A DNA stretch of 64,000 nucleotides from Bacillus sp. MUM 116 (GCF_001866655.1 NZ_MLYR01000018.1:62001-126000), one strand, 5' to 3'. Positions 25,844 through 35,499 are shown, counted from the stretch's first letter. Numbers and translations: made by a program. The notes: generated from the sequence alone by a model not told the origin.

Positions 25844-27574
25844 TTATTTTGTTAAAATTTCAAATTGACCATTTTTTAAAATCATTGTGCGGTCGCCGTG
25901 ATCTCCAGAAACCGAGACAGCAATCGATATACCATCTGGTGAAACAGAAAGAGCGGAGATGTTTAATTTTGTTTGGACAATTCTTGTTAATTTTCTTGTA
26001 TTTGGATTCACTTCATAAATAGAACGATATCCATTATCTTCCTCTGCGATAAATAATACTTTTCCCTGGACAGTGACAACAGTTGAAAGAATATCTTTGT
26101 TTGTAACTAATGGAGTAATGATATTCTGGCTATTAATCATGTTTAGAACTGGCAGAGTGTCATCGTCAGTCGTATAGCTTGTATAAATGATATTTCCATT
26201 CTTCATGAAAGTAGAGAACAATTTATTGTCTGGTGTAGAAGTTAATGCTGTAGCTTGTACTTCTGCATTGGATAAATTGACAACATATAATTGGCTTTCA
26301 GTTCCTGTTAAATCAATATCTGAAACATCTGTTTTGTCATCATCCGTATAGACAGTTGTTCCTTCTTTTCCTACTGTATAAATAAGTTTTTTGCCATCTT
26401 GAGAAATTTTTAAGTCTGATTTAGCATTTAGTGAATCGGAATACACGGATGTAATGGATCCGTCAGAAATTTTAATTGCATCAATGTTATTACTCTTATC
26501 ACCAGAGATACAATAAACCGTACCGCCATCTTTAGACCAAACGAATCCTAATTTAGGTGCATCATCAGTGTTATTTAAGGTAGTAACCTTATTTGTTTGA
26601 AGGTCAACAAGATATACAAAGCCAGATTCATCTGAATAAATTGCCTGTTTACCGTTAGGAGAAACCGTGACTTCTGAACTGTTGATCTTGATAGAAGATT
26701 TTTTGCTATGGATGTTTACTATGTAAGAGGCAACATCCGAATCACTATTTTCATTTGTTACAAGCAACGTAGAATTATCAATCCATTGGGGATTAGATGT
26801 ATCACCACTGATTAATCCCGTCGAGATAAACTGCCCGTTTTGATTCGTTAAGATATCCCCGCCAAGGGCTTTCACTAGTTGATTTAAGTCTGCGTAAACT
26901 TTTCCTTTTACTTTGATTGGGTTTCCGTCAATTTGAACCACTTTTCCGCTTCTAGAAACATACAGTTTGTTCTTATTCTCTTTGACAGATGCTGAAAATA
27001 ATTTAGCGATATCCTCTGCTGAAAATAATTGTTTTCTACCCATTGTGAATGTTTTAATTGCTTTACTTTGACCATCGATATTCAATTTGGCAGATCCAAA
27101 TTTTAAGGTCCCATTCGTAGAGATTAGCAGGCTTTTATCTACTAAACTATCTCCGCCTAAAGCTTTAATAAATGGCTTCATGTCGACGAATAATGTTTTT
27201 CCTATTAATTTAGGTGCAGCAGCCAACTTTACCTTTTTCCCATTTACCACTGCATTAGTGGAGCCGGCTTGTAGTTTTTGTGTAAACTTCTGTTTACCTT
27301 GTGTTTTTGTGATTGTATACGTCTTGGTTTTAGAACTAAAGGAAAAACTTGCAGCTATTAATTTTGAAAGGTCTTGAGACGAATAAAGTTTAACTTTATT
27401 CTTTACTGTGAATTGAACTTCTTTAAACTGACCATTTACAATTAATTTTTCTTTGAAGACCGTCTGCTTCTGTTGAATAGATGCAGCTTGAACGCTGTGT
27501 AAAGCAATAGGTGTAAATGTACTTCCAGCTAATACAGCAGATGCAATTACAATACTTGATAATTGTTTCTTCAC
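25844..27574 (-). CDS. Secreted stalk-domain (copper amine oxidase N-like) and beta-propeller protein
   Basis: 576 residues from GTG 27574, with AAGGAGG 7 bases upstream; a longer open frame to 27769 has no such site. Signal peptide about 1-30 (VKKQLSSIVIASAVLAGS ... SVQAAS). Residues about 35-230 hold copper amine oxidase N-like (stalk) repeats: KLYSSQDLSKLIAASFSF with FVDMKPFIKALGG, and LFSAEDIAKLFSASV with YADLNQLVKALGGD. Residues about 240-575 look like a TolB/WD40-type beta propeller (VSPNGKQAIYSDESG, WSKDGGTVYCISGD, ISQDGKKLIYTVG, VSPDGISIAVSVSG). Function unknown. First gene of the pst operon, so probably made under phosphate starvation. Confidence 0.8.
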   Translation of the reverse strand: MKKQLSSIVIASAVLAGSTFTPIALHSVQAASIQQKQTVFKEKLIVNGQFKEVQFTVKNKVKLYSSQDLSKLIAASFSFSSKTKTYTITKTQGKQKFTQKLQAGSTNAVVNGKKVKLAAAPKLIGKTLFVDMKPFIKALGGDSLVDKSLLISTNGTLKFGSAKLNIDGQSKAIKTFTMGRKQLFSAEDIAKLFSASVKENKNKLYVSRSGKVVQIDGNPIKVKGKVYADLNQLVKALGGDILTNQNGQFISTGLISGDTSNPQWIDNSTLLVTNENSDSDVASYIVNIHSKKSSIKINSSEVTVSPNGKQAIYSDESGFVYLVDLQTNKVTTLNNTDDAPKLGFVWSKDGGTVYCISGDKSNNIDAIKISDGSITSVYSDSLNAKSDLKISQDGKKLIYTVGKEGTTVYTDDDKTDVSDIDLTGTESQLYVVNLSNAEVQATALTSTPDNKLFSTFMKNGNIIYTSYTTDDDTLPVLNMINSQNIITPLVTNKDILSTVVTVQGKVLFIAEEDNGYRSIYEVNPNTRKLTRIVQTKLNISALSVSPDGISIAVSVSGDHGDRTMILKNGQFEILTK

Positions 27575-27961
27575 CCTTGTGCCTCCTTGGAAATGGTTCA
27601 AAAGAATTACTTTCTGTAAAAAATTATTCCCCTCCTTTAGTGATTCAAGTTTATCTAACATAAAATTGATTATAAAGTCTGATTGTAAAGACAGTATTAA
27701 TGTGATTTTAATAGTGTGAAGTTTGAGTAAAAGAATAGTAAAATAAACTATTTTTATACAATTATCCATTTTATGTAAATGTAGACTAAATGACTTATCA
27801 ATTTTGATCCTTGGTAGTAAGTGATCCTGCAGGGGTGGGCTTATAGTTCTAAAAAATGGTAGGAAATAAAATAATTAATGATTTTAGTAATTAATGCATT
27901 TTCATTTTTTTTTATATAAAATATTTAAAAGAGAAAAAAGACAAGGATGGTAATTTTTATT
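27575..27961. other. 387-base divergent intergenic region between the pst operon and degV
   Basis: Contains the candidate Pho promoter on the minus strand, an AT-rich segment near degV with a T-run at 27905-27913, and no coding potential. Confidence 0.5.
27669..27731 (-). promoter_or_regulatory. Candidate PhoP-dependent promoter of the pst operon
   Basis: Minus-strand -10 TATAAT (27669-27674) without a good -35. Upstream lie T-rich hexamers of the Pho-box type: TTTACA (27684-27689), ATCACA (27701-27706), TTCACA (27715-27720) and TTTACT (27726-27731). Spacing is 11 for the outer pair and irregular for the rest, so this is a weak to moderate match. Confidence 0.4.
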
Positions 27962-28792
27962 ATGAAAACAGCAGTTGTCACGGATAGTACTGCCTACATC
28001 CAGAAGGAATTACGTGATAAATGGAATATACATATGGTCCCGTTAAATGTTATTTTCGGTAACGAGGCTTATCAAGAAGAGGTTGATATCTCCGCAGAGG
28101 AATTTTATAAAGAGGTGAAACAAAAAGGTTTGCCGACCACTTCACAGCCGCCAGTCGGCCAGTTTGTCGAGCTGTTTGAGCAATTGGCGAAGGAGTATGA
28201 TGCAGTCATCAGCATCCACCTCTCAAGTGGCATCAGTGGTACCTTCCAAGGAGCCGTTACGGCTGGAACGATGGTAGAGGGCATCAAGGTTTCCCCATTT
28301 GATTCGGAAATTAGCTGTATGGTCCAAGGTTTTTATGCTTTGGAAGCGGCTGAAATGGCATCAAGAGGTGTGAGTGTGGAGGCCATCATGGCGCGACTTG
28401 AAGAATTGAAAGAAACAGCCCGGGCTTATTTTATGGTTGATGATCTTACCCATTTGCAGCGGGGCGGACGCTTATCAAGTGCCCAAGCCATCATCGGCAG
28501 CCTGCTACAGGTGAAGCCGTTGCTCCATTTTGAAAATAAGGTTATTGTCCCTTTTGAAAAAATCCGGACGCGTAAAAAGGCGATGAAGCGGATTGCCGAC
28601 CTCCTGGGGGAAGATGCTGCAAAGGGTGCGTCTTATCGGGTTGTAATTATCCACGCCAATCGTGAGGCGGAAGCAAATGAGTGGAAAGCCGAATTATCAG
28701 CGTTGTATCCAAATGTTGAATTTTTTGTGAGCTACTTCGGAGCCGTGATTGGTACCCATCTTGGCGAAGGTGCGATGGGATGGGGTGGATGA
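27962..28792 (+). CDS. degV: DegV family fatty-acid-binding protein
   Basis: 276 residues, family length. DegV proteins bind a fatty acid between two lobes, like the FakB subunits that present it to fatty acid kinase FakA. Seen: VVTDSTAYI at the N terminus, LPTTSQPPVGQF, HLSSGISGTFQGA with the conserved Ser/Thr, RGGRLSSAQAIIGSLL and SYFGAVIGTHLGEGAMG. ATG 27962 fits AAGGATGGT 11 bases upstream; the in-frame ATG 27947 overlaps that site. As in B. subtilis it precedes comFA. A strong terminator follows. Confidence 0.93.
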   Translation: MKTAVVTDSTAYIQKELRDKWNIHMVPLNVIFGNEAYQEEVDISAEEFYKEVKQKGLPTTSQPPVGQFVELFEQLAKEYDAVISIHLSSGISGTFQGAVTAGTMVEGIKVSPFDSEISCMVQGFYALEAAEMASRGVSVEAIMARLEELKETARAYFMVDDLTHLQRGGRLSSAQAIIGSLLQVKPLLHFENKVIVPFEKIRTRKKAMKRIADLLGEDAAKGASYRVVIIHANREAEANEWKAELSALYPNVEFFVSYFGAVIGTHLGEGAMGWGG

Positions 28793-28810
28793 GGAAATAA
28801 GGATTTATCG

Positions 28811-28847
28811 AAAGCCACTCCGGCTTTGTTGTCGGAGTGGCTTTTTT
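28811..28847 (+). terminator. Terminator of degV
   Basis: AAAGCCACTCCG (28811-28822) / CGGAGTGGCTTT (28833-28844) with six T. Confidence 0.9.
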
Positions 28848-28970
28848 GCGCTGTTTTTAAAAGATTTTTCGATAAATGCAGGAATTTATCTGTTTTTGTC
28901 GAACTTATTAAATAGATTTTTCTCCTCAATCAATTTCCAAAACACCAAACTCTAAAAGGTAGGTGCCCTC

Positions 28971-30452
28971 ATGCGTTTTACGATTATAAACAACATCCTT
29001 GTTCCGCAAAAGCACGATTCTCTGCCGATTTCACAGATTTCAAATAGCCCGCAGCCAGCTCTCAATTCACACTATCATTATCACTCTAATCTTCAACTTC
29101 TCCTTACCGGTAAACAGCTTCTCCTAGATGATATCCCTTCCGATGAAATTCAAGCCCATTATGAAAATGGCTATGTAACCTACCGCAAAGGCATAGATTA
29201 CAATGGAAAACAGCCTGTTTGCGCCCGGTGCGGAAACAAGGACCCACAAAGGTTCGCACGCTTTCCCTGTTCCAGATGCGGCGAAATGTGCCTCTATTGC
29301 CGCCACTGTATTATGATGGGGAGGATCAGTGAATGCACCCCTCTCATCGGCTGGAATGGTCCACCCCCAGAACCCCAATTGCCTTCAAAAATAATGGAAT
29401 GGCAAGGGAGACTCTCAGCAGGGCAACAGACTGCATCGGACCGAGTCGTTGAGGCAATCAAGCAGAACAACGAGCTGTTGGTATGGGCGGTATGCGGAGC
29501 GGGTAAAACCGAAGTGCTCTTCCATGGAATTGAAACAGCGCTTGCTGCTCGAAAAAGGGTTTGCATTGCCACGCCAAGAACAGACGTCGTTCTCGAACTT
29601 ACTCCCCGCTTGAAAGCAGCGTTTCCCGGAATCACCATTGCCTCGCTTTATGGCGGGAGCAAGGACCGCCATCTTTACGCTCCGCTCACTATCGCAACCA
29701 CGCACCAACTCCTAAGGTTTTACCATGCCTTTGACACCATCATCCTTGATGAAGTAGATGCGTTTCCCTATACAGTTGAAGAATCGCTTCAGTATGCGGC
29801 CATCCAGGCGAGGAAACCAATATCGGGGATGATTTATTTAACCGCCACTCCCAACCAAAAATGGCAAAAAGAATGCAGGCAGGGGAAAAGAGCCTACATT
29901 ACGATTCCGGCCCGATTTCACAGGCATCCCCTCCCGGTACCGGAATTTGCCTGGTGCGGCAATTGGCAAAAGCACCTCCATAAAAATAAGCTTCCTACCA
30001 ATGTACTCCAATGGATAAAAAGTAGAATTGAAATAAATAAGCAGGCACTCGTTTTTTTTCCTCATATACCGTTAATGGAAAAAGCCCTTTCAATTCTTCG
30101 CCAGTTTGCCCCGACAATTGAGGCCGTCCACGCAGAAGACCCGGAACGAAAGGAAAAAGTTCAAAAAATGCGCATGAAAGAAATCCCGTTGCTTTTAACC
30201 ACAACCATCCTGGAACGTGGCGTTACTTTCCCGAATATCGATGTCGCCGTTGTTGGGGCGGAGGACGAAATTTTTAGCGAAAGTGCCCTTGTCCAAATAG
30301 CTGGAAGGGCAGGCAGGAGCGCGGCTTATCCAAAAGGAGTAGTCACCTTTTTTCACTATGGAAAAACCGAAGAGATGTTAAAAGCAAAGAAGCAAATTGT
30401 ATTCATGAATCAGGAAGGAATCAAAAGGGGACTGATTGATGAAAAGGAGTGA
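28971..30452 (+). CDS. comFA: Competence DNA translocase ComFA
   Basis: 493 residues. A zinc finger with C84, C87, C100, C103, C107, C110 and C113, then a DEAD-type helicase core: Walker A AVCGAGKT (173-180), DEVDAF (motif II), TATPNQKW (motif III), and QIAGRAGRS (motif VI). ComFA powers uptake of transforming single-stranded DNA through the membrane channel. ATG 28971 follows AAAGGTAGGTG. It is followed directly by comFC, so comFB is missing compared with B. subtilis. I saw no clear ComK box (AAAA-N5-TTTT pair) upstream. Confidence 0.95.
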   Translation: MRFTIINNILVPQKHDSLPISQISNSPQPALNSHYHYHSNLQLLLTGKQLLLDDIPSDEIQAHYENGYVTYRKGIDYNGKQPVCARCGNKDPQRFARFPCSRCGEMCLYCRHCIMMGRISECTPLIGWNGPPPEPQLPSKIMEWQGRLSAGQQTASDRVVEAIKQNNELLVWAVCGAGKTEVLFHGIETALAARKRVCIATPRTDVVLELTPRLKAAFPGITIASLYGGSKDRHLYAPLTIATTHQLLRFYHAFDTIILDEVDAFPYTVEESLQYAAIQARKPISGMIYLTATPNQKWQKECRQGKRAYITIPARFHRHPLPVPEFAWCGNWQKHLHKNKLPTNVLQWIKSRIEINKQALVFFPHIPLMEKALSILRQFAPTIEAVHAEDPERKEKVQKMRMKEIPLLLTTTILERGVTFPNIDVAVVGAEDEIFSESALVQIAGRAGRSAAYPKGVVTFFHYGKTEEMLKAKKQIVFMNQEGIKRGLIDEKE

Positions 30453-30458
30453 ATTCCG

Positions 30459-31175
30459 GTGAATTTTTTTCAGCAGCACCGCTGTTACCTGTGCCATCAA
30501 ACGATTCCTCCAATTATCAGCTGGAGAGCAATTTTTTCAGCAGAAAGGGATGCTTACCTGTGCTCCGAATGTGAAAGTAAACTTGAAAAAATAGCTGGCG
30601 ATACATGCAGGATTTGCTGCCGGCCTTTTTACCATTTGGATGAGCAATTCCGCCATGGAGATCTCTGTCATGATTGCTTGCGCTGGGAGGAGGATCCGGA
30701 GTGGCAAGGGCTACTTAGTAAAAACACATCATTATTTCTCTACAATGATTTTTTAAAAGAAGTGATTGCGACATTTAAATTTCGTGGTGATTATATCATT
30801 GCGAAGGTATTTGCAGAACAAATTAAAGAAGAGCTTCAAAATATGAATGGGGATTTCCTTGTACCTATTCCGTTAAGCGGGGAGCGTCTCTATGAACGGG
30901 GATTTAATCAAGCAGAAGCCATTTTGTTAGAGGCTGGTTTTACTTCGACAGTACTTTTAACCAGGGTCCATTCTGAAAAACAATCCAAAAAGACCAGGAC
31001 CGAACGGATTCATCTCCCACAAGTGTTTACAATTGACCCACAAATAAATATCCAAGGAAAAAACATAGTTTTATTGGATGATGTTTATACAACAGGCTCG
31101 ACACTCAGGCATGCTGCAAAGCTTCTAAGAACGTCCGGAGCTGCTGGCATACAATCCCTTACACTTGCAAGGTAG
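30459..31175 (+). CDS. comFC: Competence protein ComFC (phosphoribosyltransferase family)
   Basis: 238 residues. N-terminal double zinc ribbon (CYLCHQ, CSECESK, CRICCRPF, CHDC) and a C-terminal type I phosphoribosyltransferase-like domain with the PRPP loop IVLLDDVYTTGSTL. LVPIPLSGERLYERGFNQA is the ComF signature. It works with ComFA in DNA uptake; its catalytic activity is unknown. GTG 30459 is 8 bases after AAGGAGTG, and the gap from comFA is 6 bases. Confidence 0.94.
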   Translation: MNFFQQHRCYLCHQTIPPIISWRAIFSAERDAYLCSECESKLEKIAGDTCRICCRPFYHLDEQFRHGDLCHDCLRWEEDPEWQGLLSKNTSLFLYNDFLKEVIATFKFRGDYIIAKVFAEQIKEELQNMNGDFLVPIPLSGERLYERGFNQAEAILLEAGFTSTVLLTRVHSEKQSKKTRTERIHLPQVFTIDPQINIQGKNIVLLDDVYTTGSTLRHAAKLLRTSGAAGIQSLTLAR

Positions 31176-31230
31176 TAAGGAGTGGAAGTTACGAAATACC
31201 GCCACGTTTCTAAAAAGTAAAGAAAGTATA

Positions 31231-31368
31231 AAATTTTCGACTTTGAGAATTGTCCAATTCCTAGCCCCTCTAGGTCATAAGCCAATCCGTCAAGAAGGTT
31301 AAAGAGCAACCTTTTCACCGGCTTGGCTTACTATGCCTGAGGCTGAACAAGGCGCTTGCGCTTTTCTA
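31231..31368. repeat. Dispersed repeat, copy A (shortened, degenerate)
   Basis: Begins AAATTTTCGACTTTGAGAAT and ends GGCGCTTGCGCTTTTCT, the same ends as copy C (42490-42663) and, inverted, copy B (38471-38640). The interior differs (GAAGGTTAAAGAGCAACCTT hairpin instead of the ECORI-free palindrome of B and C) and is shorter. It lies between comFC and the CotF-like gene and may provide termination for both. Confidence 0.75.
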
Positions 31369-31371
31369 AAG

Positions 31372-31866
31372 TTAATATTTCATTTTAAGGGCGTGCTGCG
31401 CATTGTGAACATCTTGCCCGAGCAAATGCCCTAAATCATATGAAGGATAATAGCCGTGTTTATGCATGTATTGGTAGGCCCGTTCATGCCCGTGAATCGC
31501 AGCATTCAGCTGATTGGTAAAAGTTTTTCTTAACGCCGGTGTTGCCGTTTCCGTAATGGCTACGGCCATGCAGCGGACTAACTCTTTAGAGAAGGCAAGC
31601 AAATCGGCAGCAAAAAAGCTGACATCCTGACGGGTTTCTGCATCTCTGGTCTGATATCCCGGTGCGGAAGGATAAAATTTAAGCAATTCATTTAAGTTTC
31701 CTTCAAGTTCACCAATGCATTTTCTGTAGAGTTCTCTTAATTCCTGGTCTTCAACCTTTTTAAATGACATTTTAAGTTTCATTAACCCAATGGATTGAAA
31801 TGCTACAATTTCATGCAATTCCATTGTTTCATGCCATGCAAGTGTTCTTCTTTGATCCTGTGTCAT
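31372..31866 (-). CDS. CotF-family spore coat protein
   Basis: 164 residues, four-helix CotF domain. Seen: TLAWHETMELHEIVAFQSIG at the N terminus, ELRELYRKCIGELEGNL and HERAYQYMHKHGYYPSYD with a QHALKMKY tail. Proteins of this family are found in the spore coat of Bacillaceae. ATG 31866 (MTQDQRR) follows GGGAGG by 7 bases; an in-frame ATG at 31884 lies before that site. It sits where B. subtilis has its flagellin and hook-associated genes, between comFC and hpf, so it marks a rearrangement. Confidence 0.85.
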   Translation of the reverse strand: MTQDQRRTLAWHETMELHEIVAFQSIGLMKLKMSFKKVEDQELRELYRKCIGELEGNLNELLKFYPSAPGYQTRDAETRQDVSFFAADLLAFSKELVRCMAVAITETATPALRKTFTNQLNAAIHGHERAYQYMHKHGYYPSYDLGHLLGQDVHNAQHALKMKY

Positions 31867-32066
31867 TCGGATGCCTCCCATCATTTTCTCATCCTTTGTA
31901 GCCTATTCTATGGGCATATGGCTGGAAAATTGTCCGAAATAATATTAAAATTTAATTATAATAAATTATCCATTCTAACCAAATATATCCAAACACAATA
32001 CATTCAAGGTATGTTTGCTACTATATATACATTGTTTTTGTCATGAAATAGACAAAATAATGTACT

Positions 32067-32092
32067 GTTTTAGCAGGATATTCATAGGGTAA
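32067..32092 (+). promoter_or_regulatory. Sigma-B-type promoter of hpf
   Basis: GTTTTA (32067-32072), 14 bases, GGGTAA (32087-32092): a close match to the general-stress consensus GTTTAA-N12-14-GGGTAT. The homologous B. subtilis gene is known to be sigma-B dependent. Confidence 0.7.
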
Positions 32093-32138
32093 AATAGAAA
32101 TGTATTTACATAGTTTTAAAAAAAGGAGGAGTTCACTT

Positions 32139-32687
32139 ATGAATTATAACGTTCGTGGTGAAAACATTGAGGTAACTCCAGCAATTCGCGAGTATGTTGA
32201 AAAGAAAATTTCAAAATTAGAAAGGTATTTTACTGAAGCACCTGAAGCGAAGGTCAATGTTAACCTAAGATTCAATCAAGATAAAACATCAAAAGTAGAG
32301 GTAACCATTCCACTTCCGCATCTAGTTCTACGTGCCGAAGAGACAAACATGGATATGTATGCTGCAATTGACCTCATTACAGACAAGCTCGAGCGTCAAA
32401 TCCGCAAGCATAAAACAAAAGTGAATCGCAAGTTCCGCGAAAAAGGTGATTTCCCAATTACCTTTACAGCGGCTGAAAATACAGAGTCAAACGATTTTGA
32501 CGAAGACGAACTTGAAGTGGTTCGTACAAAACGATTTGATCTTAAACCAATGGACAGTGAAGAAGCCATCCTGCAAATGAATATGTTAGGTCACAACTTC
32601 TACGTGTTCACAAATGCAGATACAAATCGTACCAACGTTGTTTACAAACGTAAAGACGGCCGCTACGGTTTAATTGAAGCACATTAA
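32139..32687 (+). CDS. hpf: Ribosome hibernation promoting factor, long form
   Basis: 182 residues. N-terminal S30AE domain (1-100; MNYNVRGENIEVTPAIREYV, then KVEVTIPLPHLVLRAEE and QIRKHKTKVNRKF), acidic linker, and the C-terminal dimerisation domain (about 125-180; RTKRFDLKPMDSEEAILQM, YKRKDGRYGLIE) that makes it a long HPF able to form 100S ribosome dimers. ATG 32139 lies 9 bases after AAGGAGG; the longer in-frame ATG 32100 is close to the predicted transcription start. Confidence 0.96.
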   Translation: MNYNVRGENIEVTPAIREYVEKKISKLERYFTEAPEAKVNVNLRFNQDKTSKVEVTIPLPHLVLRAEETNMDMYAAIDLITDKLERQIRKHKTKVNRKFREKGDFPITFTAAENTESNDFDEDELEVVRTKRFDLKPMDSEEAILQMNMLGHNFYVFTNADTNRTNVVYKRKDGRYGLIEAH

Positions 32688-32693
32688 TATGAT

Positions 32694-32729
32694 AAAAAAC
32701 GCAGCACCCACCCGGGCTGCGTTTTTTGC
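32694..32729 (+). terminator. Terminator of hpf
   Basis: AAAAAACGCAGC (32694-32705) / GGCTGCGTTTTTT (32715-32727). Confidence 0.9.
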
Positions 32730-32822
32730 ATTTTTTATCAACCAGGTGATACTCTTGAGGTTTTATAAGGATCAAGTCCTTGGATCGTTTTCAGCAGCCA
32801 ATTTTCTTCGAGGGGAACTTTG

Positions 32823-32852
32823 TTGTCACACGTATAGTGAAAGTGGTAAGAT
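32823..32852 (+). promoter_or_regulatory. Possible secA promoter
   Basis: TTGTCA at 32823-32828 and TAAGAT at 32847-32852, 18 bases apart, in the 259-base hpf-secA gap. Confidence 0.35.
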
Positions 32853-32946
32853 GAAAAGTGATATTCAAATCATTTTGGCAGGATCTAGTACCTAATATTG
32901 CGAATTCTTAATTGTAGCAATCTCGAAAAAAGGAGAGTTCAATCAC

Positions 32947-35460
32947 ATGATGGGGATTTTAAATAAATTGTATGATGTGAATAAACGTGAGTTAAAACGA
33001 TTGGACAAACTCGCGAATCAAATAGAGGCGCTTGCCGCTGAAACCGAAAAGCTCACAGATGATCAGCTTCGTGAAAAAACAGCGGAATTCAAACAGCGCT
33101 ACCAAAATGGCGAATCCCTTGATGATTTTCTTGTTGAAGCATTTGCTGTTGTCCGTGAAGGGGCCCGCCGTGTGCTTGGGTTATATCCGTATCATGTTCA
33201 ATTAATGGGAGGGATTTCACTCCATGAAGGGAACATTTCGGAGATGAAAACAGGGGAAGGTAAAACCTTAACCGCTACGATGCCGGTTTATTTGAATGCT
33301 CTTTCCGGTAAAGGCGTTCATGTTGTAACGGTCAATGAATACCTCGCAAGCCGTGACGCACACGAAATGGGACAGCTTTATGAATTTTTAGGGCTGACAG
33401 TTGGATTAAACCTAAACAGTATGACGAGTGAAGAAAAGCAGGAAGCCTATACGGCTGATATCACTTATGGGACAAATAATGAATATGGTTTTGACTATCT
33501 GCGTGACAACATGGTCCTTTATAAGGAACAAAAGGTTCAGCGCCCGCTTTTTTATGCAGTCATTGATGAAGTGGACTCCATCCTCATTGACGAAGCGCGT
33601 ACACCGCTGATTATTTCTGGTTCCGCGGAAAAATCAACGGCTCTTTATATTCAAGCAAATGCATTTGTGCGTACGCTGACGAAAGATAAAGATTATACGT
33701 ATGATGAAAAAACAAAGGGCGTTATGATGACAGAAGAAGGCATCAGCAAAGCAGAGAAGGCCTTTGGCATTGAAAACCTGTTTGATATATCCCACGTCGG
33801 GTTAAATCACCATGTCAACCAGGCGTTAAAAGCAAACGTCAGTATGCACCTGGATGTTGATTACGTTGTTCAAGATGGAGAAATTGTCATTGTAGACCAA
33901 TTTACCGGCCGTTTGATGAAGGGCCGCCGTTATAGTGAAGGCTTACATCAAGCGATCGAAGCTAAAGAAGGTTTGGAAGTACAAAATGAAAGTATGACCA
34001 TGGCAACGATTACGTTCCAAAACTACTTCCGGATGTATGAAAAATTAGCAGGGATGACAGGTACGGCAAAGACGGAAGAAGAAGAATTCCGGAACATTTA
34101 TAATATGAATGTTATTGTGATTCCTACGAATAAACCGATTGCCCGGGATGACCGCCCCGATCTAATTTACTCCACAATGGAAGGGAAGTTTCGGGCCGTT
34201 GTTGAGGATATAGCCCAACGTCATCTAGTTGGCCAGCCTGTACTTGTAGGTACGGTTGCCATCGAAACATCTGAATTAATTTCAAAGCTATTATTGAAAA
34301 AAGGCGTCCGCCACAACGTTTTGAATGCGAAAAACCATGGACGGGAGGCAGAAATCATTGCAGAAGCAGGTCATAAAGGTGCAGTAACCATTGCGACAAA
34401 CATGGCCGGTCGTGGAACAGATATTAAACTCGGTGAAGGGGTTAAAGAATTAGACGGTCTTGCTGTTATTGGTACCGAGCGCCATGAGAGCCGCCGGATT
34501 GACAACCAGCTCCGTGGACGTTCCGGCCGTCAAGGGGATCCTGGAATTACCCAGTTCTACTTATCAATGGAAGATGAATTAATGCGCCGATTCGGATCTG
34601 ACAATATGAAAGCAATGATGGAGCGTCTTGGAATGGATGATTCCCAGCCAATCCAAAGTAAAATGGTTTCAAAAGCAGTTGAGTCCGCACAAAAACGTGT
34701 GGAAGGAAATAACTTCGACGCACGGAAGCAATTGTTACAATATGATGATGTGCTTCGCCAGCAGCGTGAAATCATCTATACACAACGCGATGAATTGCTC
34801 GAGTCTGAAAATCTTCGTGAAATTATTGAAGGTATGATTTTAAGAACCATCCAGCGCAATGTCGAGGCACATGCTTCAATGGCAGAAGATGAAGAAAATT
34901 GGAACCTTCAGGGCATTGTTGATTTTGTCCATGCCAACCTTCTTCCAGAAGGGGATATTACGTTAAATGGCTTAAAAGGTAAGGACCCTGAAGAGATAAT
35001 TGAAGCCATTTTTGCCAAAGTGAAAGCGCGCTACGATGAGAAAGAGCTGCTTCTCTTCGCAGAGCAAATGCGCGAATTTGAAAAAGTTGTTTCTTTGCGT
35101 GCTGTGGATTCGAAATGGATTGATCATATCGATGCAATGGATCAGCTGCGAGACGGAATCCACTTGCGTGCATACGGTCAAACTGATCCACTTCGTGAGT
35201 ACCAGGCAGAAGGTTTTGCCATGTTTGAAGCAATGGTTACTTCGATTGAAGAGGAAGCTTCCATGTATATCATGAAGGCAGAAATCCGCAATAATCTGGA
35301 GCGCCAAGAAGTAGCGAAAGGTCAGGCGGTTCATCCGAAGGAAGATGGAGAACCGGTGAAGCAAAAACCAAAAGTGAAGCAAATTGATGTAGGTCGAAAT
35401 AATCCATGCATTTGCGGCAGCGGTAAAAAATATAAAAACTGCTGCGGTGCAGGGAAATAA
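32947..35460 (+). CDS. secA: Preprotein translocase ATPase SecA
   Basis: 837 residues, normal length for Bacillus SecA. Walker A TGEGKT within residues 101-108, [13 protein letters not shown] (motif II), [23 protein letters not shown] (shown here in the helicase/cross-link region), [22 protein letters not shown] (motif VI), and the C-terminal zinc motif [13 protein letters not shown] that binds SecB-like or ribosomal partners. It drives secretion through SecYEG. ATG 32947 follows AAGGAGAG by 9 bases. Followed by a GC-rich terminator. Confidence 0.98.
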   Translation: MMGILNKLYDVNKRELKRLDKLANQIEALAAETEKLTDDQLREKTAEFKQRYQNGESLDDFLVEAFAVVREGARRVLGLYPYHVQLMGGISLHEGNISEMKTGEGKTLTATMPVYLNALSGKGVHVVTVNEYLASRDAHEMGQLYEFLGLTVGLNLNSMTSEEKQEAYTADITYGTNNEYGFDYLRDNMVLYKEQKVQRPLFYAVIDEVDSILIDEARTPLIISGSAEKSTALYIQANAFVRTLTKDKDYTYDEKTKGVMMTEEGISKAEKAFGIENLFDISHVGLNHHVNQALKANVSMHLDVDYVVQDGEIVIVDQFTGRLMKGRRYSEGLHQAIEAKEGLEVQNESMTMATITFQNYFRMYEKLAGMTGTAKTEEEEFRNIYNMNVIVIPTNKPIARDDRPDLIYSTMEGKFRAVVEDIAQRHLVGQPVLVGTVAIETSELISKLLLKKGVRHNVLNAKNHGREAEIIAEAGHKGAVTIATNMAGRGTDIKLGEGVKELDGLAVIGTERHESRRIDNQLRGRSGRQGDPGITQFYLSMEDELMRRFGSDNMKAMMERLGMDDSQPIQSKMVSKAVESAQKRVEGNNFDARKQLLQYDDVLRQQREIIYTQRDELLESENLREIIEGMILRTIQRNVEAHASMAEDEENWNLQGIVDFVHANLLPEGDITLNGLKGKDPEEIIEAIFAKVKARYDEKELLLFAEQMREFEKVVSLRAVDSKWIDHIDAMDQLRDGIHLRAYGQTDPLREYQAEGFAMFEAMVTSIEEEASMYIMKAEIRNNLERQEVAKGQAVHPKEDGEPVKQKPKVKQIDVGRNNPCICGSGKKYKNCCGAGK

Positions 35461-35469
35461 TTTTAAATG

Positions 35470-35499
35470 AAAAGGGCCGGCTAAACGCCGGCCCCTTTT
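35470..35499 (+). terminator. Terminator of secA
   Basis: AAAAGGGCCGGC / GCCGGCCCCTTTT with one bulged base, TAAAC loop, then TTTT. Confidence 0.85.

Noticed and set aside
27575-27769. Longer N terminus for the stalk/propeller protein
   Set aside because: The extra frame covers the predicted promoter and lacks a ribosome site; the GTG at 27574 has AAGGAGG and a clean signal peptide.
28848-28970. ComK box upstream of comFA
   Set aside because: No AAAA-N5-TTTT pair with proper spacing was found; only AAAAGATTTTT, which is too short.
32674-32895. 73-residue gene between hpf and secA
   Set aside because: It begins inside hpf, runs through the hpf terminator and has no ribosome site.
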